Positions 16,556 to 26,585 of a DNA stretch of 64,000 nucleotides are shown in pieces. The notes below the pieces were generated by a model. That model did not search any database and was not told the DNA's origin. It was given only the letters and a program-made list of their open reading frames with translations. Position numbers and translations under genes: made by a program. Origin of the DNA: Thiosocius sp963753845 (GTDB lineage: Bacteria > Pseudomonadota > Gammaproteobacteria > Chromatiales > Chromatiaceae); contig CAVWEI010000036.1 in NCBI GenBank assembly GCA_963753845.1, positions 232,815 through 296,814 of the forward strand. Direction: 5' to 3'. Within the stretch, counting starts at the first letter, position 1. The number at the start of each line of letters is the position of its first letter.

Positions 16556-19500
16556 GCCACCCTTATCCCGGCCTGCGCCCTTTCGGCCGGGAAGAGGACG
16601 CCATCTTCTTCGGCCGCGAGAATCAGGTCGACGATCTGCTGGACAGGCTTCAGGAGACACATTTCCTGGCGGTGATCGGTACCTCCGGATCGGGGAAATC
16701 GTCGCTGGTGCGCGCGGGCCTGTTGCCGGCACTGGACAGCGGGTTCATGGCCGGTGCCGGGCCCGTCTGGAGCATCGCCGAGCTGCGCCCCGGCGACCGC
16801 CCCTATACCCGGCTGGCCGCATCACTGGTGCGCGACACCCCATGGGGACAGGGGCTCGCTGCCACGGAGGCCCATGCGGGCGGTGTGGATCAGGCCATCG
16901 ACGGGCTCGAACGAGACCTGCGCCGCGGCAACCTGGCGTTGAACTGGCGCCTCGGCGTTCAACCACTGCCTGCCGGTACCCGGCTGCTGATCCTGGTTGA
17001 CCAGTTCGAGGAGTTGTTCCGTTATTGCCGCACCGACAGCGCCGAGGCGGCGGCCTTCGTGTCGCTGCTGCTGGGCGCGGCGGGCCACCCGCAGGTGTAC
17101 GTCGTGATGACCATGCGTTCGGAGTTTCTCGGCGACTGCTCGCGGTTCCCGGACCTTCCCGAGGCGATTAACGCCGGCCTGTTCCTTACGCCGCGCCTGA
17201 CCCCGGAACAGATCGCCGATGCCATCCAGCTCCCGGCCCGCCTGTTCGGTGGCGAGGTGACGCCCGAACTGGTGCGGCGCCTGCTGGCCGACGCCCAGGG
17301 CGAGGATGACCAGCTGCCCCTGCTGCAACATGCCCTGATGCGCCTCTGGGATCTGGACGATGGCGGGCATGTGCTCGGCCTGCAGGCCCTGGACAAACTC
17401 GGCGGCCTGCGCAAGGCCCTGGAGGATCATGCCGAAGAGGCGTTCGCCGAGCTGGATGCGGACCAGCGGGGCATCGCCGAGGTCCTGCTGCGTTCACTCA
17501 CCGAACGGGGCGCGGACGAGCGTGACACGCGTCGCCCCGTGCGCCTGGGCGAGGTCGCCGAACTGGCGCAAGTGGAACCGGCGAAGCTCGCGGCGGTCGT
17601 CGAGGTCCTGCGTAAACCGGGGCGCAGCTTTCTCATGCCACCCGCGGGCACGGCCCTGGACAGCGGGACGGTGCTGGACATCACCCACGAGGCCCTGATC
17701 CGGCAATGGCGACGGCTGCATGAACTGACGGCCGACGAGGCCGCCCGGGCGGAACTCTACCGGCGCCTGGAGGCTGCAGCGCAGCGATGGGCGGAAGGCA
17801 GGGGCGCCCTGTGGGTCGACCCGGACCTTGAATATGCCCTGCAGTGGCGGCGGAACACGCAGCCCGGTGCGGCCTGGGCGCGACGATACGGTGGCGACTT
17901 CAAAAACGCCATGGCATTCCTCGATGCCGGTCTTGATCAGCGCGAACGCCAGCTTGCCGAGAGGGATGCACGGCGCAGGCAGGCCCTGAGACGTGCCCGT
18001 GTGACCGCCCTGACCGCGGTGCTGGGGCTGACCCTGGTTACAGGTATCGCGGCCTGGGGCTGGCTGGAGCGGCAAAATGCCCTGCACAGCGAGCAGAAAC
18101 GCACCCGCGAGCTGTTCGACTCGGCGCTGACCCATTCCGCCCTGCTGACGCGCACCGAAGACTACGCGAAGGCCGGGGCGATACTGGCCGGGACCCATGA
18201 ACTGGACGGGGATATCCCGGCTTCGCGTCGTGTCGCGCGTGACCTGCTGGCCAGCTACACCGGGATCCTTGGTGGCGCAGCGGGCATGAGCTACGCAGGT
18301 GCCGGCTCCCCGCTGTCCCAGGCCACGGTCAGCGCGGACGGCCGCTGGGTCGCCGCCTGTGGTGAACGCGGGACCCTGGTGCTGTTCGACGCCGCCACCG
18401 GCGAGTTGCGTCACCGACTGCAGGGCCACGATCCGGGCGAGCAGATCCGCGACTGCGAATTCGACCCGGCGGGCCGCTGGCTGGCCAGCGCCGGGAACGA
18501 CCGCCGCATCATCCTCTGGTCGGTTCCCGGTGAGGGCGAGATTCCGGGGATCCTGCAGCAGTGGTCGGCACCCGGGGTCGTCATGTCGCTCGCCGCGAGC
18601 CCGGACGGACGCCTGCTCGCGACGGGCGGCGACGACGGCGTGGTCACGCTTTGGGAGCCGGGCAGCCCCGCGCCGCTGCGCACCCTGACCGGCCATGGCG
18701 CGGCCATCGCCGAGGTGACAGGTCTGGCATTTGCGCCGGACGGTATACGCCTGGCCAGTGCCAGCGACGATGGCACGGCCCGAATCTGGGATGTGCACAG
18801 CGGGGCCGAGCTGGCGCGGTTCGATGCGCATCGCGAGGCCGTCAAGGGTGTGGCCTTCAGCCCCGACGGCAGACGCCTGGCGACCGGAGGCGCCGACCGA
18901 AGGGTGATCCTTTGGGACGCCCAAAGTGGTGAATCGCTTGGTGTGTTCAGCGGGCACCGCAACACCGTTTACGGCCTGGCCTTCGCGGAGCGCAGCGGTG
19001 AGCCGGATGCCGACCCGTTGCTGATCGCCGGCGGTCTCGATCGGACGCTGAGGGTTTGGGACGGGGACAGTGCGGTGACCCTGCGGCTCCTGCAGGGCCA
19101 TGGTGCCGCGGTCAACGGAATCGCGGTGCACGACGGCAGGCTGTACTCCGCCAGCAGCGACGGGACCGTGCTCCGCTGGGATCTGTCCCTGCCCCGTCAG
19201 CGGCTGCTGGACACCGGGGGGGAGCCTGCGTCCGCCGCGGTCTCCCCGGACGGCAGGATGCTTGCGGTCGGTTTCGCCGACGGCGGTCTGAAGATGTATT
19301 CCCTGCCAGGCCTCTCGATGGTCTGGCAGACCGACGCGGCGCACACCGAGGAACTGCAGCGGCTTGCGTTCTCGGCAGACGGTGCGCTGCTGGCGACCGG
19401 AGGCTTTGATGGCAGGGCACGTATCTGGCGCGTGCTTCCGGACGGGGCGCTGGAGCCACTGCATACCCTGGTCGGGCACAGCGACGCGATCCACGCCGTC

Positions 19501-20130
19501 GCCTTCAGCCCGGACGCGACCACCCTGGCGACCGCTGGCTACGACGGGCGTATCGGCCTGTTCGACACGGCGAGCGGCGAGGGCAGGTTCACCGGATCGA
19601 GCGGGGGGCAGGTCTTATCCGTGGCTTTCGATACCCGCGGACAGCTGGTGTTTGCAGCGAACCGTGACGATGGAAGCGTCGGGGTCTGGGACATCTCGCG
19701 CAATCCGCCGGTGCAGGACCGGAAGCTAGAGGCATCGCGGGACCTGCTGATGTGGGCGGAACCGGATGCAGCCGGCAGGCAGATCGCTGCCGTCGGACGC
19801 GACTACGTGGTCTCGGTGCTGGATGCGTCCGATGGGACACTGCTGCACCGCCTGCCCCGGCATGAGAACGCCGTCTTCAAGGCACGCTTCCTGCCCGGTG
19901 GCGAACAGCTTGCCACAGTGGGAGTGGATGCGACCGTGCGCCTGTGGGATCTGCCGACCGAAACCGAACTGTTTGCGCTGCGCCTGCCGACCAACCAGGG
20001 TCAGCCGGTCCCCCTATGGGATTTCGACCTGAAGTGCACCCCCACCGGCTGTTGGCTTGTCGTGCCGCTGACGCGCGGCAGGCTCGCCGTTTACGACTTT
20101 GGCAAAGCGCCCGTGCCAGCCGTGCCCTGA
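16549..20130 (+). CDS. nSTAND1 NTPase with transmembrane helix and 14 WD40 blades
   Basis: 1193 residues from a GTG overlapping the TIR stop. The nSTAND1 module starts YPGLRPFGREEDAIFFGR; Walker A is GTSGSGKSS (44-52) and Walker B/acidic motif LILVDQFEELF (about 147-157). Winged-helix-like and helical regions reach about 480. One hydrophobic helix follows (VTALTAVLGLTLVTGIAAWG, about 485-504). Residues about 582-1190 hold WD40 repeats; I count 14 blades, which fits two seven-bladed propellers. STAND ATPases use such propellers to sense ligand and then oligomerise to activate an effector, here presumably the coupled TIR protein. The membrane helix would place sensor and ATPase on opposite sides of the inner membrane; that topology is inferred. 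Confidence 0.9.
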   Translation: MLSHPYPGLRPFGREEDAIFFGRENQVDDLLDRLQETHFLAVIGTSGSGKSSLVRAGLLPALDSGFMAGAGPVWSIAELRPGDRPYTRLAASLVRDTPWGQGLAATEAHAGGVDQAIDGLERDLRRGNLALNWRLGVQPLPAGTRLLILVDQFEELFRYCRTDSAEAAAFVSLLLGAAGHPQVYVVMTMRSEFLGDCSRFPDLPEAINAGLFLTPRLTPEQIADAIQLPARLFGGEVTPELVRRLLADAQGEDDQLPLLQHALMRLWDLDDGGHVLGLQALDKLGGLRKALEDHAEEAFAELDADQRGIAEVLLRSLTERGADERDTRRPVRLGEVAELAQVEPAKLAAVVEVLRKPGRSFLMPPAGTALDSGTVLDITHEALIRQWRRLHELTADEAARAELYRRLEAAAQRWAEGRGALWVDPDLEYALQWRRNTQPGAAWARRYGGDFKNAMAFLDAGLDQRERQLAERDARRRQALRRARVTALTAVLGLTLVTGIAAWGWLERQNALHSEQKRTRELFDSALTHSALLTRTEDYAKAGAILAGTHELDGDIPASRRVARDLLASYTGILGGAAGMSYAGAGSPLSQATVSADGRWVAACGERGTLVLFDAATGELRHRLQGHDPGEQIRDCEFDPAGRWLASAGNDRRIILWSVPGEGEIPGILQQWSAPGVVMSLAASPDGRLLATGGDDGVVTLWEPGSPAPLRTLTGHGAAIAEVTGLAFAPDGIRLASASDDGTARIWDVHSGAELARFDAHREAVKGVAFSPDGRRLATGGADRRVILWDAQSGESLGVFSGHRNTVYGLAFAERSGEPDADPLLIAGGLDRTLRVWDGDSAVTLRLLQGHGAAVNGIAVHDGRLYSASSDGTVLRWDLSLPRQRLLDTGGEPASAAVSPDGRMLAVGFADGGLKMYSLPGLSMVWQTDAAHTEELQRLAFSADGALLATGGFDGRARIWRVLPDGALEPLHTLVGHSDAIHAVAFSPDATTLATAGYDGRIGLFDTASGEGRFTGSSGGQVLSVAFDTRGQLVFAANRDDGSVGVWDISRNPPVQDRKLEASRDLLMWAEPDAAGRQIAAVGRDYVVSVLDASDGTLLHRLPRHENAVFKARFLPGGEQLATVGVDATVRLWDLPTETELFALRLPTNQGQPVPLWDFDLKCTPTGCWLVVPLTRGRLAVYDFGKAPVPAVP

Positions 20131-20150
20131 TCGCCGGGGGCGACGCCTTC

Positions 20151-20816
20151 TCAGGGCACTGTCACCGTGATCTGCTGCGACATGACCGGCGGGGTGTGCG
20201 GCAGGTGGTTCGCGTCGCCCATCAGCAACTGCAGGGTATGGGTCCCTTGCGGCAGCAGGATCCGGTACTCGGTCTGCCCCCGCCCGAAGTGGATATGATT
20301 GTCATCGTTCGGGATCGGTTGGCCCAGGGGCGGCAGGCCGGTGTCGATCAGCAGGTGATGGTGACCGGTGTACTCCTTGTCGACGCCGGCAGGCGCGGTC
20401 CCCATGCCATGCAGGCCGAAGATCACCACGAAGTCGCCGCCGGGTATCACTTCACCGTCGGTTGGCCACACGATATACGCGAAGGCATCCTCAGGCGCGG
20501 GCGTTGGGCCGCCGACCATGTCCGAACTGTCGTGAGACGTCGCACCGGCGTCTTCGGCACGCAGCAGGCTGCCGAAGACAAAACCCATCTGACCATTGTC
20601 CAGCCGCACCTGGTGCCAGTTACCCCCTGCGCCGCTGCCGATGACCCGGACCCTTGTGCCCGCGGTCAGGAGGCCGATCCTGTGCGAATTGGTCGTGGGT
20701 GCCGCGCGGACGTTGGAGTTGGTTACCGCCGTGTAGTAAGCCGCGGCACCCTGTGCACCCCAGGCGGAAGCCGCACCGAGACACAGTATCGCCGCCATCA
20801 CTGGTTTCATGTTCAT
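20151..20816 (-). CDS. secreted SH3-like and DUF4399 domain protein
   Basis: 221 residues from the ATG at 20816, preferred over a GTG at 20819 because AGGAGGG lies 7 bases upstream of it. The signal peptide ends near residue 22 (SAWGAQG). A bacterial SH3 domain covers about 27-90 (NSNVRAAPTTNSHRIGLL, GFVFGSLLRAE). The C-terminal half (about 110-220) has GHHHLLIDTG, HIHFGRGQTE and LPQGTHTLQLLMGD, which I recognise as DUF4399. Bacterial SH3 domains usually bind cell-wall peptides, so this is probably a periplasmic envelope protein. It is convergent with the nSTAND1 gene (20 bases apart) and follows the FGE/OmpA gene in the same direction. Confidence 0.85.
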   Translation of the reverse strand: MNMKPVMAAILCLGAASAWGAQGAAAYYTAVTNSNVRAAPTTNSHRIGLLTAGTRVRVIGSGAGGNWHQVRLDNGQMGFVFGSLLRAEDAGATSHDSSDMVGGPTPAPEDAFAYIVWPTDGEVIPGGDFVVIFGLHGMGTAPAGVDKEYTGHHHLLIDTGLPPLGQPIPNDDNHIHFGRGQTEYRILLPQGTHTLQLLMGDANHLPHTPPVMSQQITVTVP

Positions 20817-20911
20817 CACAACACCCTCCTCTCGTCTCCAGGCGACCGCGGGTACCCGGTCAGGGGTCCTTGCCGGAGCAAGTGATTATGAAAATCCCGG
20901 GAAATACCCGG

Positions 20912-22915
20912 TCATTGGGTTTGCCCGGGTGTCGGCAGCTCGCACCCGATAAGCTCGAACTCGATCCTGCGGTCGAGTGCATCCTCAGACCCGCCCTTGC
21001 CGCTGCCTACGAGATTCCCGGTCGAGCCGCGGCCGGTCGCAATCATGCGGTCGCGCAGGGCGGGTGCCTCCGCGGCCAGTCTCCGCATCACGTATTCGGC
21101 ACGTCGCAGGGACAGGCGCTCATTGAGTATCTCCGGCCCCCCACGCTGCGTGTGACCGACGATTTCCAGACAGCCTCCGCGGCGCACAACCCCCCTGGCG
21201 ATCTGCGTCAGCCAGAGATTTGTCTGACCGGTGTCAGCCTCGTCCATCAGGAGGTCGGTCGAGTTCGGCCCGAAGGGGAACTTGATGGTGAGCCGCCCGC
21301 CGTCGAGGCCGAGGTCCACGATTCGGTCGAAGGCCGCAGCCGCCTGCTGATGCTGACCAAGGGCCCAGCTGGACAGGTACAGGCCATTGAGGATGCGCAA
21401 CTGGTCACCACCCGGGGTCCCGGCGGCGCGGCCGAAGAGTTCCTGCGAGCGCCGGTAGTCGCCATCTTCGTAGGCCGCTATGGCCTCGTTGATCAGCGCC
21501 GAGGTCCTGAGTCGGTCCGCATATAGCGGGTCGATCGGATCTCCGGGCTTCGTTGCCTGGCAGGTGCGGATGTATGCCTGGGTGTACGGGTCGGGGAGCC
21601 ACGCCGGGCTGTCACGGAAGAAAGGGCTGGGCGTGATATCGACGCCGTCTGCCTGCGAAAACACCTTGGCCTTCGAGGCGATCCTGCCTGACCGGACATC
21701 GAGCAGCACCAGGCAGATCCTGTACGCCACGCGCTCGCCCGTGGTCTTGCGCTCCTTGTTGACGCCCGTAAAGGTCCCTATGACGACATAGGGCGTCTGG
21801 CCGCCACCCGACGCGGCCGGGTCCTGGACCACGAACTGCGGATACCGGGTGCTTAACAGCTCGACCAGCTGCGCACCCATGGCCTGCGTGGCGACCGATT
21901 GCGTCCCGGACAGGCCGTCGATCAGGGGATCGATAATGACAGCGGCCGGGCCGCTACCGGGGGCAGCCGCGGGCGCCTTGGAAAACACCTTTTGCGCAGC
22001 GTCCTGCACCGTGGCCGCAAACGGCATATCCCCTTCCTTGCGCGCCGGCAGCTCGCTGACCACGCGAAGACCATTCAGGTAGTAGCGCACGTCGCGGTCG
22101 TAACGGCTGCGCCGGGCCGAACGCATGTAATCGTGGTCGAGCGCCCAACTGCCGCCACGCAGGACGCGTGAGATGCAGTCGCCACGTAACCAGGGTGTGC
22201 CGTCGGCGGGCGCCCCGGTGTAGGAGGGATTCCAACAGTCCCCGGTCCACTCCCAGGCATTCCCGTGAACATCGTGCAGTCCAAACGGGTTGGGCTGGAA
22301 CGAACCCACCGGCGCGGTAGATTTGCCGCCCCAGGCCCCGCCGCAGTCGGCGCAGTTGGCCCTCGTGTCGCCGGGCGCATCGCCCCACCAGAAACGTGTG
22401 CTGCTGCCGGCGCGTGCGGCGTACTCCCACTCGGCCTCGGTCGGGAGGCGGTATTTCCGCCCCGTCTTTGCGCTCAGCCAGGCGACATAACGCTGGGCAT
22501 CGTCCCAACTGATGTTGACCATCGGCAGCCTGCCCTCTTGGCCCTGTTGCGGGCTTTGCCGGCACCCCCCTTCCCGAAGGCAGGCGTCCCACTCGTCGAC
22601 GGTGACCTCGTAGACACCGATGGCGAAGGGCCCGGGAATGACTACGGAATGCACTGGTGTCTCTTCGGCCCGATTCCCAACGGAACCCATCTCGAGGCGG
22701 CCTGCAGGGACTACTACCATCTCGGGGCAGGCATCGCAGTCGCGATAGGTGTCGCCGGGCATCAAACTGTCAGGTGTGTTCGGGGCAGGTGCGCTGCCGT
22801 CCAAGATATCAGCGGACCATGCGCCATTCATCGCCGCGAAGGCGAGTGAGCCGATCAGCAAAGCGAGCCAGGAGCGCATCTGGCGGCAGTGATGATTCGA
22901 AGACATATCTGTCAT
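20912..22915 (-). CDS. formylglycine-generating-enzyme-type domain fused to OmpA C-terminal domain
   Basis: 667 residues, exported by a signal peptide (SWLALLIGSLAFAAMNGAWSA). A sulfatase-modifying-factor domain (PF03781 type) covers about 60-285: MVVVPAGRLEMGS, EVTVDEWDACL, RLPTEAEWEYAARAG, HGNAWEWTGD and RVLRGGSW are all diagnostic. A middle region (about 300-460) includes TPYVVIGTFTGV and resembles CsgG/LpoB-like outer-membrane-associated domains. A TPR-like helical segment follows (about 480-560). The C-terminal 100 residues (LEIVGHTQRGG, LSLRRAEYVMRRL) are an OmpA-like peptidoglycan-binding domain. FGE domains recur in STAND/TIR conflict loci, which supports a link to the divergent module. 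Whether the FGE part is catalytic or only ligand-binding is unclear. Confidence 0.85.
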   Translation of the reverse strand: MTDMSSNHHCRQMRSWLALLIGSLAFAAMNGAWSADILDGSAPAPNTPDSLMPGDTYRDCDACPEMVVVPAGRLEMGSVGNRAEETPVHSVVIPGPFAIGVYEVTVDEWDACLREGGCRQSPQQGQEGRLPMVNISWDDAQRYVAWLSAKTGRKYRLPTEAEWEYAARAGSSTRFWWGDAPGDTRANCADCGGAWGGKSTAPVGSFQPNPFGLHDVHGNAWEWTGDCWNPSYTGAPADGTPWLRGDCISRVLRGGSWALDHDYMRSARRSRYDRDVRYYLNGLRVVSELPARKEGDMPFAATVQDAAQKVFSKAPAAAPGSGPAAVIIDPLIDGLSGTQSVATQAMGAQLVELLSTRYPQFVVQDPAASGGGQTPYVVIGTFTGVNKERKTTGERVAYRICLVLLDVRSGRIASKAKVFSQADGVDITPSPFFRDSPAWLPDPYTQAYIRTCQATKPGDPIDPLYADRLRTSALINEAIAAYEDGDYRRSQELFGRAAGTPGGDQLRILNGLYLSSWALGQHQQAAAAFDRIVDLGLDGGRLTIKFPFGPNSTDLLMDEADTGQTNLWLTQIARGVVRRGGCLEIVGHTQRGGPEILNERLSLRRAEYVMRRLAAEAPALRDRMIATGRGSTGNLVGSGKGGSEDALDRRIEFELIGCELPTPGQTQ

Positions 22916-23254
22916 CCTTGCAATCGTCCTTTGGCGGTCAGCAGTTTTCGTCCGCCCCGTTCCGGACTGAAGATATAGTTGACCGCGCTACTACAGTATT
23001 TGAGGGCAAGTATAGGGGGCTTCTGACAATTTTGCCGGCTGCCGCCGGGATCGAAGCCGAACCTTGATTCGTTCCTCTCCGGCGGGTCGACGCAGCCGTT
23101 CTTCCAAGCGGTCGGGTCGAAGCGTGAACCCGATCAAGAAACCGCATCTCCGCGTTAACCCGGATAGGCATGCCGCAAATCTGAGTCTATACATACGCAA
23201 TCGGCCATGCGAATAAAAATCTGCGGCCGGCGCAAGCGCCAGGAGGGGGACAGC
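22916..23254. other. 339-base divergent intergenic region
   Basis: This lies between the leftward FGE/OmpA gene and the rightward giant-protein operon, so it should hold promoters for both. The first 120 bases are relatively AT-rich (ATATAGTTGACC around 22973-22984), but I cannot pair -35 and -10 boxes at proper spacing. The end contains CAGGAGGGG, the ribosome binding site of the gene at 23255. No gene is supported. Confidence 0.5.
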
Positions 23255-26200
23255 ATGGCTCAGGACAAGGCCTTTCAGCGGGTGCATGCCTGGTTCGTCC
23301 AGGCGGTCGATCAGGCCGTCAAGGATGTCCCTGCGATAGAGCGCGACGCGCTCAAAAAGGTGCTGTGGAGCCTCACGGACCCGAAGAACCCGGCGGTCGC
23401 ACCGCCGCCCAACACCCCCGCCTCATTCAACGACGCCAGCATCTCAGGCAAGAGCCTGTCGGTGGCCGCGATCGTGGTCGGCGAGGTCATCGTCGGACTC
23501 GAGCCTCTCAAGCGCGCGATCGACGCGATCGGCGCCGGCGATGTCGCTGCGGCCAAGGAGGCCATCCAGGTGGTGGTTGGCCAGATCAGGGAAGCGGTCA
23601 ACAGTAGCGGCATGTATACGAGTTCATTTGGCCTCGGCAAACTGCTGCTGACCCTTTCGGATGACATCACCCCGCCCACGCCGGCCGATCCCACCAAACC
23701 GGTCGCAGACAAATTGGCCGGCGTGATCACCAGCAGCGCGGCCGATCGCATGGGCGCATCGACCGCACTCGGCGTGCAGACGGTCATCGTCGGCGGCGTG
23801 CTCGACAAGGCATTGGGCGGTGAACAGGGGATCACCAACTGGGCCAAGTTCGCGGCATCGACCATCGCCACGCCGTTGATCCCACCGCCGCTCAAACTGA
23901 AACAGAGCGCCGATCCAAACGCCGGCGGTGAAATCCAGATCAAGAACTTCGACCCGGCCGAAGGTCTGGTTGTGGCGATGACTGGCCATGTGCACAAGGA
24001 AAAGACCGACGGCCCACGCAAAGTCGTACTCGACTTGAAAGCACAGGGCGACCTGCAGATCCGATGGAGCGGCAGCCCGGCGGTCGCCGAAGGCCCCGCG
24101 CCGCTCGGTATCAGCCTCGATGTCGCGGTGAAGAAAGCGAGCGGCGACAATGGCGCGATCAGCATCCCCGACCCGGCCGGCGATCCGGTCGTGCGCCTGC
24201 AGATCGACGAGATCGGCGGCGGCCTGTCGCTGACCAAACCGGCCGGCGGCAACCAGCTCGCGCCTGCCGTCACCCTGCGCGCGAAAGGCGGCAAGATCGT
24301 CATCAAGGTCGACGACAACCTGCTCAGCCAGGTGATGGGCGACAACATCGAGATCGAGTTCGACATCGAGGCGCTGGCCGACAGTGGCGGCGGCTTCCGT
24401 CTCAAGGACGGCACCGACCTGCGCGTCAACCTGCCGATCAAGACGCTGCCGACCGGGCCCTTCAAGCTGCAGCTGATCAGTTTCGCGATCGAACCGAAAG
24501 ACAGCTTCGCCAAAGTCGAGATCGAGCTGTCTATCTCGGCGTCGATCGACATCGGACCTTTCAAAGGCTCGGTCGAGCGCATCGGGATACTGCTGGTGAT
24601 CACGGTCGCCGACGGTACGCCGGTGCTCAAGTTCAAACCACCGACCGGCCTCGGTCTGAGCCTGGATGCCGGCCCCGTCAAGGGCGGCGGCTTCCTGTCG
24701 TTCGACCCCGACCTGGGCGAATACAAGGGCGCGCTCGAACTCAAGCTCTCGACCATCGGCGTCAAGGCACTCGGCCTGCTCAATACCAAACGACCGCCGG
24801 GCAACAACTGGTCGCTGTTGCTGCTGATCTACGGCAACTTCCCGCCGATCCAGCTGTCCTGGGGCTTCACACTGACTGGCATCGGTGGCCTGATCGGCGT
24901 GCAGCATACCGCCGACACCAATGCGATGGCGCAGAGCCTGGGCAGCGGCGGCCTGGATGCGGTGCTTTTCCCGAAAGACGTGGCGAGCAACGCGCCGCAG
25001 ATCTTCGAGACATTGAAGACGCTGTTCCCGTTCAAGCCCGGTGGCTTCGTGATCGGCCCGATGCTCGAGATCGGCTGGGGCACGCCCAGCCTGGTCGCGA
25101 TCCGTGCCGGGGTGTTGATCGAGGCCGGCCAGATCGCGCTGCTTGGCCAGGTCATCATCCAGGTGCCGCCACTGGTCGACAAACAGCTGGCGATCCTGCG
25201 CCTGCAGGTCGACTTCGTCGGCGTGATCGTGTTCGACCCGTTCAAGCTTGGTTTTGACGGCAAGCTGCGCGACTCGCGCGTGGCGGTGATTACGCTGACC
25301 GGACAGTTCGCATTCCGTGCCGCATTCGGTGACCGGCCGACCTTCCTGCTTTCGGCCGGCGGTTTCCATCCGCGCTTCGCCGACGTGCCGCCGGATATCC
25401 CGGCACCGTTCGAGCGCATCGGCGCCGGTTTCTCGATCGGCATCGTCGGCGTCAGCGTCAAGGTGTACTTCGCCATCACCTCGGCCACCGTGCAGGGCGG
25501 CGCCGAACTCAAGGTGTGGGCCGACGTCGGCGTGGCCAGCTTCGACGCCGGTCTCGGCTTCGACGCCATCTGCTACCTGCAGCCAAAGTTCTATTTCGAG
25601 GTCGACTTCCGCGCCTGGGCCAACGCGCAGGCGTTCGGTATCGAGTTCGGCGTGCGCGTCGAGGGCCTGCTCAAGGGCCCGGGACGCTGGCGCATCCGCG
25701 GTGTCGGCACCATCGATCTGGGCTGGTTCGGCAGCGTCTCGGTCGACTTCGACGAGTCCTGGGGCAGCGATACCGACACGCCGCTGATCCGCGAGCACGC
25801 CTTTGCGTTGCTCGAAAGCGAGGCCTCGAGGCGAGACAACTGGAGCGTGCAGCTGTCGTCGCAGGACGAGAGCTACTGCAGCTTCGCCAAGCGCCCGGGT
25901 GAAAAGGATCCTCTGGCGCACCCGCTGGCCGCACTCGCCTTCACCCAGCGCCGCGTGCCGCTGGCGGTCAAGCTCGACAAGGTCGGCGATGCCGCTGGTC
26001 GACGGCCCGAACACGCTCGACATCCTCGACGTGGTGTTCCCCGACAGCGACGCGCATGCCGCGCCGTCGGTCAAGAAGGAACAGTTCGCCGCGGCCCAGT
26101 TTTTCAAGATGTCGGACGACGACAAGCTCGGCAAACCCTCGTTCGAGGCGATGGCTGCCGGGCGTGACTTCGGTCTCGACGACTTCATCGCCGGCCCGGT

Positions 26201-26573
26201 GATCGAGAGCCCGGTCGACTGGGAGACCCGCGATCTGTCGCCGCAGCAGGGCTTCCTGCTCGGCCTCGAGAGCCAGCTGCTCAACGCCCACCTGTTCGGC
26301 CGTGCCAACGCATCCGCGCAGTGGATGGTGGACTCCGGCGCGGTGGCACGCTGCGGCCTGCGCGTGCTCGACACGATGCTGCCGGCCGACGCGGTACCGC
26401 TGAGTGTGCGCGATGCGGTGCCGACCGCGGTGACCGGCAAGACCGACCAAAAACCGGCCATCAATCAGGGCTTCAGCGGCATCTGGGGCGCCGAGATGGG
26501 ACTCAACCAGGCCGCCGGCAGCCAGCGTGCCGCAGAACAGATACAAGTCGCCGAACTCTTCGAACTGGCCTGA
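23255..26573 (+). CDS. giant beta-rich DUF6603-like protein (one +1 frameshift)
   Basis: About 1105 residues if the single extra base near 25985-25992 is removed. Before it the frame reads AVKLDKVGD; after it the next frame continues PLVDGPNTLDILDVVF to the stop at 26573. The N-terminal 220 residues are helical and Ala-rich (AFQRVHAWFVQAVDQAV). The rest is a long series of alternating amphipathic beta strands, with LSLDAGPVKGGGFLSFD near 468-484 followed by GALELKLSTIGVKALGLL; I recognise this as DUF6603. No signal peptide is seen. The ATG at 23255 is fixed by CAGGAGGGG upstream. First gene of a four-gene operon; the function of DUF6603 proteins is unknown to me. Confidence 0.75.
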
Positions 26574-26585
26574 TGGAGACCACAG

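Noticed and set aside
15062..16732. Extension of the RoxA-like gene upstream to 16732
   Set aside because: It would run antisense through the TIR gene; a signal peptide and a GGAGGG site define the start at 15061.
23624..26464. A 946-codon minus-strand frame
   Set aside because: It lies opposite the DUF6603-like gene and shows a His/Arg/Gln-rich shadow composition without domains.
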